DNA from: Reticulitermes speratus
Lineage: Eukaryota; Arthropoda; Insecta; Blattodea; Rhinotermitidae
Assembly (NCBI GenBank): GCA_021186555.1
Contig: JAJKFL010000014.1
Location: 41,136,200 to 41,200,199 of the forward strand
Reading direction: 5' to 3'
Length of the DNA: 64,000 nucleotides
The notes under the pieces were generated by a model. The model did not search any database. It had not been told where the DNA came from and saw nothing but the letters and a program-made list of their open reading frames with translations. The position numbers and the translations under genes were made by a program. Positions 32,262 to 44,381 of the stretch are shown in pieces; the stretch's first letter is position 1; every line of letters begins with the position of its first letter.

Positions 32262-32930
32262 ATGTGTTCCATCTGTGCATGTGTTTGTGTTACATGTGTG
32301 CATGTGTTTGTGTGCTTGTTACATGTTTGCATGTTACATATGTTCATGTGTTTGTGTTACATGTGTGCATATATTTGTGTTACATGTGTTCATGCGTGCA
32401 TGTTACATGTATGCATGTATTTGTGTTACATGTTACATGTTTGCATGTTACATATGTGAATATATTTGTGTTACATGTGTGCATGTTACATGTTTGCATG
32501 TTACATATGTGAATATATTTGTGTTACATGTGTGCATGTTACATGTTTGCATGTTACATATGTGAATATATTTGTGTTACACGTGTGCATGTTACATATG
32601 TGAATATATTTGTGTTACATGTGTGCATGTTACATATGTGAATATATTTTTGTTACATGTGTGCATGTGTTTGTGTGCATGTTACATGTTTGCATGTGTT
32701 TGTGTTAAATGTGTGCATGTGTTTGTGTTAAATGTGTGCATGTGTTTGTGTTAAATGTGTGCATGTGTTTGTGTTAAATGTATGCATGTGTTTGTGTTAA
32801 ATGTATGCATGTGTTTGTGTTAAATGTATGCATGTGTTTGTGTTAAATGTATGCATGTGTTTGTGTTAAATGTATGCATGTGTTTGTGTTAAATGTATGC
32901 ATGTGTTTGTGTTAAATGTATGCATGTGTT
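32262..32930. repeat. Variable TGTGTTACATGTGTGCATG minisatellite
   Basis: The left part mixes units built from TTACATGTGTGCATG and GTGAATATATTTG. The right part (32690-32925) settles into a regular 23-bp unit, GTATGCATGTGTTTGTGTTA plus AAT. Confidence 0.92.
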
Positions 32931-33353
32931 CCGACAGAAAAACTGTATTTGGTTATAATTACTATAATTTATTATATAATAAATTTGCAGTTTGTTACTT
33001 ATCTAATTCTTGATTTTCATATGACGTTATTCGTGGGATTTCTTTTACCAATGCTTCCACGTGGTTGCTGTTTAGGTTGCGTGACTTATGCGATGCTAAT
33101 TGGCGACGTTTAACGTATAGGTATGGGGAGGAAGGTCACATGTCTGTTGTTTATATCTGCTTATATGTATTATGGAAAATTATTGTTATTATTGTTTTTG
33201 TTCCTGTTCTTGCAGTAAGTATAGCGACGTTTCAGCCAGGTTGTATAATTTGACAGATCAGTCGAGGCGGCAGCATATCGACGTCTTCTTTCTCATACAA
33301 GTCTTTACTAATCTGTCGCTCCTACATTCTAGATACAGTCAGTTTACGCGGTG
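32931..33353. other. Stretch without recognisable feature
   Basis: AT-rich; CGACGTTTCAGCCAGG near 33228 may be a decayed hammerhead-like 3' strand. No gene recognised. Confidence 0.35.
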
Positions 33354-33620
33354 GCGCAGTCGGTTGAGCCACTGCGCTACAAGCCGGAAGGTCGCGGCAT
33401 TTTTTATTGACATAATCCTTCCGGTCGCACTATGGCCCTGGGGTCGACTCAGCCTTTAACAGAAATGAGTACCAGGAATATTTCCTGCAGGGTAAAGGCG
33501 GCCTGTGCGTAGGGACTGACAACCTTGCCATCTTCATGTGTCGATTGTCTGGAAATTCTTGGAGCCTCAATCTGTTGCAGCCCCAAGGGCCTGTCCAGGC
33601 CTGTAATGGGATTACTTTAC
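33354..33620 (+). mobile_element. SINE-C copy 3 with B-box deletion
   Basis: A clear head CGCGGTGGCGCAGTCGGTTG ... CAAGCCGGAAGGTCGCGG jumps to TTTTTTATTGACATAATCC, so about 25 bp with the B box is missing compared with 61386-61690. The normal tail GTCCAGGCCTGTAATGGGAT is present. Confidence 0.88.
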
Positions 33621-33774
33621 TTCTTTACTCGATTATAGTATAGAAGATAGCGGTAATGATTTGTAGAGGAGATGAGAGAAAATATGGAGTTAGGAAACTA
33701 AGAGGCTGGACACCGTTGTACAAGCTAGGGTCAGCGAAATTAAAGAAACGTAATATCCGAAGTGTGTTCTAGAG

Positions 33775-34297
33775 CAGTGATATTCAACCTGGGGTACGCG
33801 TACCCCCGGGGTACGCGAAGACATCTTAGAGGGTAAGTAAAATAAAAAAAAAATAAATGTATTATTTCATAATAACACTGAATAATCAGGGTCAGATTTA
33901 GGGTTAGCCACAAGATACCCGGACGTAAGGACATGCGATTTGGGAGCGCCATTTCTCCCCCCTCTCTCTCTCCTTTATGCGATTCTTATCTGGACGGCTA
34001 GTTTCATTTTATTCCACACAGTGCATATAATTTTGCTTTGCTAAAATACATTTGTTCCTTTATTAATTTTTATACGATAGGCAATAATATATTTGTTATT
34101 TAATAGCTTGACTCTCCTTTTTCTCATTTAAAACTTATTATTTAATATATTATTTTGGATGTAATTTATTTAACATATTTTAGATGTAGATTATAGACTG
34201 TGTATAACTTGAATTATGTACCAACAACTTTGGGGGTACAAAGTTGAAGAGAAATTATATGTGGGGGTACGTGAACAAAAAAGGTTGAATACCGCTG
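33775..34297. mobile_element. hAT-type MITE
   Basis: The termini CAGTGATATTCAACCT and, reverse-complemented, CAGCGGTATTCAACCT are inverted repeats of the CAGNG type. They are followed inside by a run of C before GTAC words. The 8-bp flanks TTCTAGAG and ATTTAGAG agree at six positions, fitting an aged hAT target duplication. The AT-rich interior has no transposase. Confidence 0.8.
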
Positions 34298-34305
34298 ATT
34301 TAGAG

Positions 34306-34868
34306 CGAGGAGAAGAAGATTGTTATTACTGGAATTCTCTTGTTTGTTATTCTGAATAAAACATAAATTCGGAGATGTAGGTGTGTCCATCTTCAGGGAA
34401 AGAAGTGAATAGCTATTTTATCGGGTTGTTTAGACACTGCGATTAGCTTGTTGTGTGGGGCACAACTAAGCAGGCGAGTCCACATATTTCCACCTGACAG
34501 TGGAAACGTTTCGAGCTTCGGAGAAACGGCGTTCAGTTTCGAATGCTATACAGTGTACGAAGTACAGAACCCGGTAACACTGAGCGCCACGTAGCGTCGC
34601 AACATAATTTTAGACGTGGGAAAGAGAGCGTCTTGAAGAAGTGATACAATAAAGAATGATTTAAAAGAATAAAATTAAGATATAAGTAAGACGAAGTGTG
34701 CAGCCGGCCGAAATGAAGGAATAACACGTGGCACAAAGAAAGGGCGAGAAAACAGTTGAAAAAATGTAAGTAAGAGATAAAGAAAGTAGGAGAAGGACAG
34801 AAATAAAAGACATAAACAAAGAAATAAAGATATTTTAAACTTCAAATTTCGTCACAAGCGTCGTCAAC
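34306..34868. other. Stretch without confident feature
   Basis: GTCCATCTTCAGGG (34386-34399) and GGAAACGTTTCG (34502-34513) look like separated halves of a decayed hammerhead-like module. No gene seen. Confidence 0.35.
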
Positions 34869-36658
34869 AAAATCTCTCATTACACTCCCAACAAAACCTC
34901 TCATTACACTCCCAACAAAATCTCTCATTACACTCCCAACAAAACTTCTCATTACACTCCCAACGAAACCTCTCATTACACTCCCAACAAAACCTCTCAT
35001 TACACTCCCAACAAAACCTCTCATTACACTCCCAACAAAACCTCTCATTACACTCCCAACAAAACCTCTCATTACACTTCCAACAAAACCTCATTACACT
35101 CCCAACAAAACCTCTCATTACACTCCCAACAAAACCTCTCATTACACTCCCAACAAAATCTCTCATTACACTCCCAACAAAACTTCTCATTACACTCCCA
35201 ACAAAACCTCTCATTACACTCCCAACAAAACCTCTCATTACACTCCCAACAAAACCTCTCATTACACTCCCAACAAAACCTCTCATTACACTCCCAACAA
35301 AACCTCTCATTACACTCCCAACAAAACCTCTCATTACACTCCCAACAAAACCTCTCATTACACTCCCAAACAAAACCTCTCATTACACTCCCAACAAAAT
35401 CTCTCATTACACTCCCAACAAAACCTCTCATTACACTCCCAACAAAACCTCTCATTACACTCCCAACAAAACCTCTCATTACACTCCCAACAAAACCTCT
35501 CATTACACTCCCAACAAAACCTCTCATTACACTCCCAACAAAATCTCTCATTACACTCCCAACAAAACCTCTCATTACACTCCCAACAAAACCTCTCATT
35601 ACACTCCCAAACAAAACCTCTCATTACACTCCCAACAAAATCTCTCATTACACTCCCAACAAAACTTCTCATTACACTCCCAACAAAATCTCTCATTACA
35701 CTCCCAACAAAACTTCTCATTACACTCCCAACAAAACCTCTCATTACACTCCCAACAAAACCTCTCATTACACTCCCAACAAAACCTCTCATTACACTCC
35801 CAACAAAACCTCTCATTACACTCCCAACAAAACCTCTCATTACACTCCCAACAAAACCTCTCATTACACTCCCAACAAAACCTCTCATTACACTCCCAAA
35901 CAAAACCTCTCATTACACTCCCAACAAAATCTCTCATTACACTCCCAACAAAACTTCTCATTACACTCCCAACAAAATCTCTCATTACACTCCCAACAAA
36001 AACTTCTCATTACACTCCCAACAAAACCTCTCATTACACTCCCAACAAAACTTCTCATTACACTCCCAACAAAACCTCTCATTACACTCCCAACAAAACC
36101 TCTCATTACACTCCCAACAAAACCTCTCATTACACTCCAAACAAAATCTCTCATTACACTCCCAACAAAACTTCTCATTACACTTCCAACGAAACCTCTC
36201 ATTACACTCCCAACAAAACCTCTCATTACACTCCCAACAAAATCTCTCATTACACTTCCAACGAAACCTCTCATTACACTCCCAACAAAACTTCTCATTA
36301 CACTTCCAACGAAACCTCTCATTACACTCCCAACAAAACTTCTCATTACACTTCCAACGAAACCTCTCATTACACTCCCAACAAAACCTCTCATTACACT
36401 CCCAACAAAATCTCTCATTACACTTCCAACGAAACCTCTCATTACACTCCCAACAAAACTTCTCATTACACTCCCAACAAAACTTCTCATTACACTTCCA
36501 ACGAAACCTCTCATTACACTCCCAACAAAACCTCTCATTACACTCCAAACAAAATCTCTCATTACACTCCCAACAAAATCTCTCATTACACTTCCAACGA
36601 AACCTCTCATTACACTCCCAACAAAACCTCTCATTACACTCCCAACAAAATCTCTCAT
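34869..36658. repeat. 24-bp minisatellite, about 75 copies
   Basis: The unit is CTCATTACACTCCCAACAAA plus ACCT. As 24 bp equals eight codons, minus-strand frames stay open for over 250 codons (repeating GSVMRGFV or CNERFCWE). They break where single-base insertions (CCCAAACAAAA near 35368, 35610 and 35898) shift the frame. The spacing of these insertions (about 241 and 289 bp) reveals copied blocks. Confidence 0.96.
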
Positions 36659-37281
36659 TCAGTTCGTATGTCCTCAGTGTAGTCGCTATTTCTTCTTTAT
36701 GTGGCCTCTTTAAAGGCTGATATTGTACCTCTGGGGGGGGGGGGGGTACCGCTGTCAAGGAGCCACTTTAAACCGTCTCCCATCTCCGTATAAACATTGC
36801 TCGCCATGAAACTGTCATATTCCGAATATTTCAACGTAAGTAGTATGCATTTATATGAATGCTAACATTACTGTAAGCACTACGACTGACATCATATTCT
36901 AAGGCATAAAACCTCAAGAGAGAGAGTCAAGTAACAACTGACGATCAGGTAGCCAGCCAGTTCTTGACGTCACGCCCTTCCTAGGACTTATGACTAGCTA
37001 CTTCTTTACTTTCCAAATTTACATTTTTAGAGGCTTTAGGCGTCCTCAGCCTGTGTAAAATAAACATATTTACATATTTACAGTTTTATCGTCTATGTTG
37101 ATATTTACGTAGAGTGCTTGAACAGTTCAGGAAGCAGTGTAAGGCCCACGTCAGTTCAGGCCTTGTTCAGCAGACTATGTCGTTTATACACAGTAACTTG
37201 TTTGACCTGGACCGACTTTAAGCCTCTTACATTCTTTTAACAACTAACATCAACATGAATTGCATTCAACATTCCAATTCT
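36659..37281. other. Stretch with poly-G run
   Basis: A run of 13 G occupies 36734-36746. No gene or repeat recognised. Confidence 0.4.
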
Positions 37282-38825
37282 ACCGCGCAGTAAACACACT
37301 CCGTCTCAGTTATACAAACCAATCAGTTAATGTTGTACAGTGAAATAATCGCTGTTTGTTCTGAGATCCACACAAAACACATAAATACAGTCCGTACCGC
37401 GCAGTAAACACACTCCGTCTCAGTTATACAAACCAGTCAGTTAATGTTGTACAGCGAAATAATCGCTGTTTGTTCTGAGATCCACACAAAACACATAAAT
37501 ACAGTCCGTACCGCGCAGTAAACACACTCCGTCTCAGTTATACAAACCAGTCAGTTAATGTTGTACAGCGAAATAATCGCTGTTTGTTCTGAGATCCACA
37601 CAAAACACATAAATACAGTCCGTACCGCGCAGTAAACACACTCCGTCTTAGTTATACAAACTAGTCAGTTAATGCTGTACAGTGAAATAATCGCTGTTTG
37701 TTCTGAGATCCACACAAAACACATACAGTCCGTACCGCGCAGTAAACACACTCCGTCTCAGTTATACAAACCAGTCAGTTAATGCTGTACAGTGAAATAA
37801 TCGCTGTTTGTTCTGAGATCCACACAAAAACACATAAATACAGTCCGTACCGCGCAGTAAACACACTCCGTCTCAGTTATACAAACCAGTCAGTTAATGC
37901 TGTACAGTGAAATAATCGCTGTTTGTTCTGAGATCCACACAAAACACATAAATACAGTCCGTACCGCGCAGTAAACACACTCCGTCTCAGTTATACAAAC
38001 CTGTCAGTTAATGTTGTACAGTGAAATAATCGCTGTTTGATCTGAGATCCACACAAAACACATAAATACAGTCCGTACCGCGCAGTAAACACACTCCGTC
38101 TCAGTTATACAAACCAGTCAGTTAATGCTGTACAGTGAAATAATCGCTGTTTGTTCTGAGATCCACACAAAACACATAAATACAGTCCGTACCGCGCAGT
38201 AAACACACTCCGTCTCAGTTATACAAAGCAGTCAGTTAATGTTGTACAGTGAAATAATCGCTGTTTGTTCTGAGATCCACACAAAACACATAAATACAGT
38301 CCGTACCGCGCAGTAAACACACTCCGTCTCAGTTATACAAACCAGTCAGTTAATGTTGTACAGTGAAATAATCGCTGTTTGTTCTGAGATCCACATAAAA
38401 CACATAAATACAGTCCGTACCGCGCAGTAAACACACTCCGTCTCAGTTATACAAACCAGTCAGTTAATGTTGTACAGTGAAATAATCGCTGTTTGTTCTG
38501 AGATCCACACAAAACACATAAGTACAGTCCGTACCGCGCAGTAAACACACTCCGTCTCAGTTATACAAACCAGTCAGTTAATGTTGTACAGTGAAATAAT
38601 CGCTGTTTGTTCTGAGATCCACATAAAACACATAAATACAGTCCGTACCGCGCAGTAAACACACTCCGTCTCAGTTATACAAACCAGTCAGTTAATGTTG
38701 TACAGTGAAATAATCGCTGTTTGTTCTGAGATCCACACAAAACACATAAATACACTGTGTGGGCAGAACGTAGAAACTTCGAACGTTAAACCTGGCGGTA
38801 CGTGAAGTAAATTTCTTCCAGATAT
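37282..38825 (+). repeat. 114-bp tandem array, third locus (13 units)
   Basis: Units start near 37282, then 37390, 37504, 37618, 37728, 37843, 37957, 38071, 38185, 38299, 38413, 38527 and 38641. The last unit runs into the parent tail (GTGTGGGCAGAACGTAGAAA ... GGCGGTACGTGAAGTAA). Orientation is the same as at the other two loci. Confidence 0.95.
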
Positions 38826-39219
38826 TTCTTTATAATCAGTCGGTTGCATGGAAGGATAAATAAAATTTTTTGAACTATTGGAAAGCCATGATTTACGTGG
38901 CCCCCGATCGAACATATCCCGATGTGGTGTCACCATCCATCATGCTACGTGTGGTCAGGCCATATTCCAACATGACATGGCTTCAGACACTTTGTTCTTC
39001 AGTTGAAGCACATTATAAATGACCAGGCATGTGCTTTCATGTGTAGTCTAATCATATCACAGCCATCAATTTACATGCACATAACCAGAGCTCGTAACCT
39101 AAACCAAGACATCTTAAAAGATAAAAATTCGATAATTTATCCGCTGAAATTGAAATAATTTTCCAATTTTAGGCGCTTTTGCGGAATTGCGAAACGCGAC
39201 TATTAGCTTCGTCATATCT
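38826..39219. other. Stretch without recognisable feature
   Basis: No gene or repeat recognised. Confidence 0.35.
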
Positions 39220-39610
39220 CTCTGCCTGTCCGTCCGTCTGTCTGTCTGTCCGCATGGAACAACTCGGCTCCCATTGGAAGAATTTTCATGAAATTCGGTA
39301 TTTGAAGATTTTACGAAAATCACTCTATAAAAGTCAACTTTGATTAAAATCTGACAAGAATAATGGTTAATTTGCATGAAGAACTGTGTACGTGTATAAC
39401 ATCTCGCTGAATTCTTCTGAGAAAGAGAAATATTTGAATGTTGTAGAGAAAATCAAAACACACATTTTATGTTCAATAACTTTTTTCCGAAAATCGTGCC
39501 GTTTATGAGATAATGTGGAAAAATATGGTACAGCGAGACAGGCCACAGATGACAATATAATACGGCGCAGAGAAGATTCGATTTGCAAGCAGGATAAATA
39601 AGGCAAGAAT
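39220..39610 (-). repeat. Interspersed repeat G, minus copy
   Basis: Reverse-complement relative of 20095-20495. It shows GTCCGTCCGTCTGTCTGTCT, GAACAACTCGGCTCCCA, TTTCATGAAATTC, CATTTTATGTTCAATAAC, AAATCGTGCCGTTTATGAGA and GACAATATAATACGGCGC. The minus-strand peptide VVPCGQTDRRTD comes from this repeat and is not a gene. Confidence 0.7.
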
Positions 39611-40023
39611 ATAGACACACAGTCATAATATTTAGTACTTACTGTTGTTAACAGCGGCGTGATATAATTCGTAGCTCGACAACAGTGTAAAGTGGAACCC
39701 ATTGTTACTTTTGAATGACAAAACCGAACACTTTTATATCGTTATTAGCTACATCTACGCCAAAAATAATAAGAACAAAAAGTATTGTTGCATTTCCGTG
39801 GCAAACATTGTTACGCGAAAGTGTACATTCATTATCTATTTTGTTTTGAAGAGAGATTGATAGATGTGAGGAAATTTAAAGATATTTTGCTGGTAGTTAT
39901 TGTAAAGTGAAAAAGACATTTCACTAGTCAACGCAAATTTCTTTATGTATTTCAGAAAAAATTAAGAAGACACTTTTTGACCTTTCCCTTCAAGTCACTT
40001 TCAGGACCATACATAAGTATCAG

Positions 40024-40024
<1 letters not shown>
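39611..40024. other. Stretch without recognisable feature
   Basis: No gene or repeat recognised. Confidence 0.35.
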
Positions 40025-40058
<34 letters not shown>

Positions 40059-40185
40059 CCATGGATCAGAGTCCTTCTTGAGAAGCTAACAGGTCCTCAG
40101 CTAGTCAAGAAATTCCCCGTGTTTTATGGAACCCGAAGGTTCATTACCGCACTCAAAAGAGCCCGCCACCTGTCCCTATCTAAAT
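40025..40185 (-). mobile_element. LINE 3' end fragment with (GTTA)n tail
   Basis: An (ACTA)n run at 40027-40057 (GTTA on the element strand) is followed by CCATGGATCAGAGTCCTTCT and GCTAGTCAAGAAATTCCCCG. The sequence to AGCCCGCCACCTGTCCCTAT is nearly identical to 63110-63235. Only the last 40 or so codons of the LINE remain. Confidence 0.85.
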
Positions 40186-40484
40186 ATCAGACACAAATTA
40201 AAATAATAATATGGTTTTTATTACACTATCCAAGGAATTTAGAACCTACTTTCATTTTAGGCTCTCAGTGTTTTAAGGTGCATAAATTCCTGAAAACATT
40301 TTTTTGGAGTTACGTAAAATTTTTAAAATACGAAACGTCTTTTATCGGTTGTGACGCTTTTATCAGTATGAGAGTCTGATATTTGGTGATAAACCTTATG
40401 AGTCGTGTGTAGTGGCGACTGCATTGGCTGTGTTGAATTGCCAAGACATTAATTTGTTACTTAGCAGTAACTGACTTTATCTGC
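40186..40484. other. Stretch without recognisable feature
   Basis: No gene or repeat recognised. Confidence 0.35.
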
Positions 40485-40743
40485 CATCCCAGTGGCTGCG
40501 CGGTCTAAGGCGTGGGTCTTCGGCCGCTCGCTTACTGGGATTGTGGGTTAGAATCCCGCCGGAGGCATGGAAGTCTGTCTGTTGTGAGTGTTGTGTGTTG
40601 TCAGGTAGAGGTCTGTGCGACGGGCTGATCACTCGTCCAGAGGAGTCCTACCGACTGTGGTGTGTCTAAAGTGTGTGATCGTGAAGCGTCGATAATGAGG
40701 AGGTCTAGGCCCCCAAGGGGCTGTTGAGCCATTGGAAAAAAAA
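40485..40743 (+). mobile_element. SINE-A copy 6
   Basis: Full-length forward copy with A-run. It is flanked by a 14-bp target duplication, AACTGACTTTATCT (40469-40482 and 40742-40755). Confidence 0.93.
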
Positions 40744-40755
40744 CTGACTTTATCT

Positions 40756-41150
40756 AACACAGTATATCTTAAGTAACGTACATCTTAAGTAACGTACATC
40801 TTAAGTAACGTACACTTAGTCGAATGTTTAACGACATGAATACTTTTCTGAACGTCAAAATGTCGTTACAGTGTTGAAAGAAGCTCCTCACCAGTTTCTC
40901 TCCTAGGCTACATGAATCGAGTCCTACTCTTGTAATCGATTTTAATATCATTATCCCATATACGTCCAAGTCCCCCCCGGGAGTGGATATGCTTGTAAAA
41001 TCGCGTATTCATTTCTCAGTTCTCCCGTGCATGCTACATTCTGCGTTCTTCTTATCCTTCTTCATTTGACTTTCCTAATTCTATCTGGTGAAGAATGTAA
41101 CTTAGGGATAATCTTCATTAAGGAAACCAAAGCCCACCGAGGGCTGTAGA
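40756..41150. other. Stretch with a 17-bp short repeat
   Basis: CTTAAGTAACGTACAT occurs three times at 40769-40815. Otherwise no gene or repeat recognised. Confidence 0.4.
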
Positions 41151-41191
41151 GCTGATGATGATAATGATGATGATGATGATGATGATGACGG

Positions 41192-41222
<31 letters not shown>

Positions 41223-41333
41223 GGTGATGATGGTGATGATGGTGATGGTGATGATGATGATAATGGTGATGGTGATGATGGTGATGATGATGATGATGAT
41301 GATGATGGTGATGATGACGGTGATGATGATGAT
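41151..41333. repeat. (GAT)n/(GGTGAT)n microsatellite
   Basis: An almost pure GATGAT/GGTGAT run. Poly-Met and poly-Ile frames across it are by-products. Confidence 0.95.
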
Positions 41334-41350
41334 CTTCATTAATATTAAAG

Positions 41351-41516
41351 GTAAAGGTAAAGCAATCCCATTACAGGCCTGGACAGACCCTTAGGGTTCC
41401 AGGAGGTTGAGGCTCCCAGATTTATAGACAATCGGCACATGAAGGTGGTAAGGTTGTCAGTCCTAAACACCGACCGCCTTAACCCCCAGGAAATATTCCT
41501 GGTACTCATTTCTGTT
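41351..41516 (-). mobile_element. SINE-C copy 4, 5'-truncated
   Basis: Plus-strand view: AAAGCAATCCCATTACAGGC, GACCCTTAGGGTTCC, GGTAAGGTTGTCAG, then AATATTCCTGGTACTCATTT. The head is missing. It is preceded by AAAGGT copies of the tail. Confidence 0.88.
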
Positions 41517-41896
41517 CTGCATTAATAGTTGGGTTATTAAGAGTAAAATGTAAAACATGCTTCGGAACTCTAAAACGCACCCCAAAGTAGTCAGACGAAC
41601 GAACGTGTTAAATGTTTTTTTTTGTAATATTCAGAAGTTAATTCAAACAGGATTTAGGAACTGACTGCTTTATAACCATATTGGGAGGTGAAGTAAACAT
41701 TTTGAAATGTGCAAGGAGGCGGTCGCGACCCATTTTGACATATTAGCCCGCAGTTTTTAGGGCGGAATAAGGGAGGCCATGTAGAAGGCACATAATTTTG
41801 GACTGACTGCAGGGGCTTCGTGTTTCGCGCAATATTTGCATTTGGATTGCGTATTGTTAGGCAGCCTTTAGCGGTGGTGTACTGTGTGTGGTTTGA
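41517..41896. other. Stretch without recognisable feature
   Basis: No gene or repeat recognised. Confidence 0.35.
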
Positions 41897-42098
41897 GATC
41901 TGCGCTCCTCTGAGATATTACGAGGCGTCGTGTGCTAATTTTGTACCGACGTTTCGGAACGACGTATCGGTTCCGTCTTCACGGGTCAAGGATTCTTGAC
42001 TCCTGACCCGTGAAGATGGGGCCGATACGTTGTCCCGAAACGTCGGCAAACAATTATCACACGACGCCGTGTAATACCCCAGAAGAGCACAGATCTTA
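41897..42098. mobile_element. Fold-back element with divergent modules
   Basis: Arms run from GATCTGCGCTCCTCTGAG inward through GGCGTCGTGTG and CGACGTTTCGG to GACCCGTG, then back again. Modules lie at 41948-41984 (minus, stem GGAAC/GTTCC) and 42009-42043 (plus, GGGGC with GTCCC). Both have GAA, ACGT, C and ACC/GG flanks, but the core reads CGTGAAGA, not CTGANGA. The single arm at 59762-59850 belongs to the same subfamily. Confidence 0.75.
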
Positions 42099-42126
42099 TC
42101 TACATCGCGACGGAAGCCTGAAATCG

Positions 42127-42827
42127 AGGTGTGATATGGTTTCTTGTACCGTGATGCCGTGTATTCTGGTAGATCTGTAAAGACGTTTCGAATTAACCGC
42201 CTGCCTCCAAAATAACAAAGGTTTGACTGAAACTTCTGTATATATGTACCACGTTACACGCCGTCACACCCAGAAAGACGGTTATGTTAGCGGTCAGTCC
42301 CCAGCCCCGTGAGGAGAATGACGTCACTCACTGAGAGTGGTGTGATGTCCCGGGTGAGAACTTACAACTGCGGGGTGACGATCAACATCATTGAACATAA
42401 TTATGTGATCAGGGGAAGGGGGAATATCGGTGTCCAGCTACGCCCCCTGACACCACACGTGACAGCCAGTGATATATGGAGACCCACACTACACAGGGGC
42501 GATGGGAAAATTGGAGAAGTGTTTTGTAGTCTGTAAAATTTGAGAATGTCATTCGTTTTACTCACGAGGGGCAGCGCGGAAAAGGAAATAAATCAGGAAT
42601 GACTGTGCAATTAATGACGCACTTTCACATGACGTACACAGCCAGCAGAATTAAAAAATTGTTTATTTGCATTGCAAAAAATTCCTACTTCTTTTGACGT
42701 GATCCTCAGTGAGACTTGTTTAGGAAACATTGATGTCTACGAGTAGTACTGAAATAAACATCAGTGTCATTAAAATGTCTAGCTATTTTTAACTTATTAT
42801 TTTGAATAGGGTACTTGATCCTATGCC
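42127..42827. other. Stretch without recognisable feature
   Basis: A 75-codon plus frame (42309-42536) has no domain. No repeat recognised. Confidence 0.35.
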
Positions 42828-43085
42828 GATCCCAGTGGCCGTGCGGTCTAAGGCGTTGGTCTTCGGCCGCTCGCTTACTGGGATCGCGGGTTCGAATCCC
42901 ACCGGGGGCATGGATGTCTGTCTCTTGTGAGTGTTGTGTGTTGTCAGGTAGAGGTCTCTGCGACGGGCTGATCACTCGTCCAGAGGAGTCCTACCGACTG
43001 TGGTGTGTCTAAAGTGTGTGATCGTGAAGCGTCGACTAAACAAGGACGCCCAGGCCCATATATGGCTGTCGAGCCATAGGGGGAA
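42828..43085 (+). mobile_element. SINE-A copy 7
   Basis: Forward copy with diverged tail (GGCCCATATATGGCTGTCGAG). Target duplication ACTTGATC-TAT is seen at 42813-42823 and 43089-43100 with one mismatch. Confidence 0.92.
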
Positions 43086-43100
43086 AGAAACTTGATCGTA

Positions 43101-43381
43101 TCCTTTATGAATTAATATCCCAGAAAACGACCTTAAAGTGGCTGAAACATAAAGTTTTATTGCTAATATTTATTGTTACTCTGCACATTGTCACTATATA
43201 ACACCACAAACGTTTCAGAAACATCTGTGAATTCACCTGAACAAGGAAATACATAAATATGGAAAAAAGTCTATTTAGATACTAGTGATAAAGTTTGTAT
43301 TAAGCCGTTACCAGAAATGTATATGATTTAATTAGGTCGAAACATGTTGCAGGGAAATCACACAGTTATTAATTTGAAGAA
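43101..43381. other. Stretch without confident feature
   Basis: GGTCGAAACATGTTGCAGGG at 43335-43354 looks like the 3' half of a decayed module. No gene seen. Confidence 0.3.
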
Positions 43382-43667
43382 TTTTTTTTTTGTGGCGAAG
43401 GGCCCCGCAGCAGACACTACAGACGCACCGCAGCCTTGAGGCTTATTGTGCAACCCTGTGATGAAGATAATTAGCCTTTTCTTTTTTCCGTGTAATGGAG
43501 TACCGGTGGAATGAAATTGACAGGGAAAAACCGAAGTACTCGGGGGGGAAAAACCTGTCCCAGTGCCACTTTGTCCACCACAAATCCCACATGGACTGAT
43601 CCGGGATCGAACCCGTACCTCCGCGGTGAGAGGCCGGCGACTAACCGCCTGAGCCATGACACGGCCC
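43382..43667 (-). mobile_element. SINE-B full-length copy
   Basis: T-run, GGCGAAGGGCCCCGCAGC, body, then the tRNA head ending CGCCTGAGCCATGACACGG. Target duplication ATTTGAAGA lies at both ends (43371-43379 and 43668-43676). Confidence 0.92.
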
Positions 43668-43676
43668 ATTTGAAGA

Positions 43677-44381
43677 CTTACGTGTGCGATGTTTGACATT
43701 ATAGCTTAACTAAGCGTGGAAGTTAAGCTGTAAAACGTAAAGTCACTGTGTCGCAACTTAAAGTCGTTTCTGCGCTGGCAATAAAGATTATTGCCTTCTG
43801 GGATGTTACACTGTGTGCTATGATCGTCCGAAGTGAGATAGCGCTAAATCTGTACCAGCCTACAAGGAGTCACGTTTCGGGAGACGGTAATCTTCACAGA
43901 GGTTCGCCACTTGCTTTCGCGGATAAACTGTATGCTGGATACGATATACAGGGAGTGCAGGAGATACACTATACAGGGTCACACAGTGTTTGTGTTTGTG
44001 TTTTATGTAGCACCGCTGTCATTGGCTGACGTTATATGGCCTTGGATGACAGTAATTAGTGAACAGTCAATTTAAAATAATATGAAAGGGCTTCTTCGTG
44101 CCTTAATTTGAGGAAATGTACCGGAATTTGTGTTTTCAGCGGAAGATCTAGGAACCTGTCTGTTAAGACAGCCGGAGTTCTGTATGAGATTCGAAACGGG
44201 GACCTACCGAACAAAACTCGGAAGCGGTAATGTTTGAGTCATTTTTGTCGTTGTGAAAACATACCTCAGTGTGACTCACTCACTCACAATACGTGTGACA
44301 GGCTTGAATGGGTTAAAAATTAAGTACACGTTATCTAGCTAAGAACTAAGTGAATTATTCCTATAATGTTTCTACCAGTTT
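43677..44381. other. Stretch without recognisable feature
   Basis: A 93-codon plus frame at 43748-44029 has no recognised domain. I see no start context, partner exon or repeat that would support a gene. Confidence 0.35.

Noticed and set aside
34842..36758. Minus-strand open frames up to 257 codons with GSVMRGFV or CNERFCWE repeats
   Set aside because: They arise because a 24-bp stop-free unit is translated in frame. Single-base insertions switch frames between blocks and no start context or domain is present.
41118..41394. Poly-Ile and poly-Met frames
   Set aside because: Products of the GAT microsatellite.
43748..44029. 93-codon plus-strand frame with moderately protein-like composition
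   Set aside because: Considered as a host exon, but I see no domain, no clear splice partners and no repetition elsewhere in the window.
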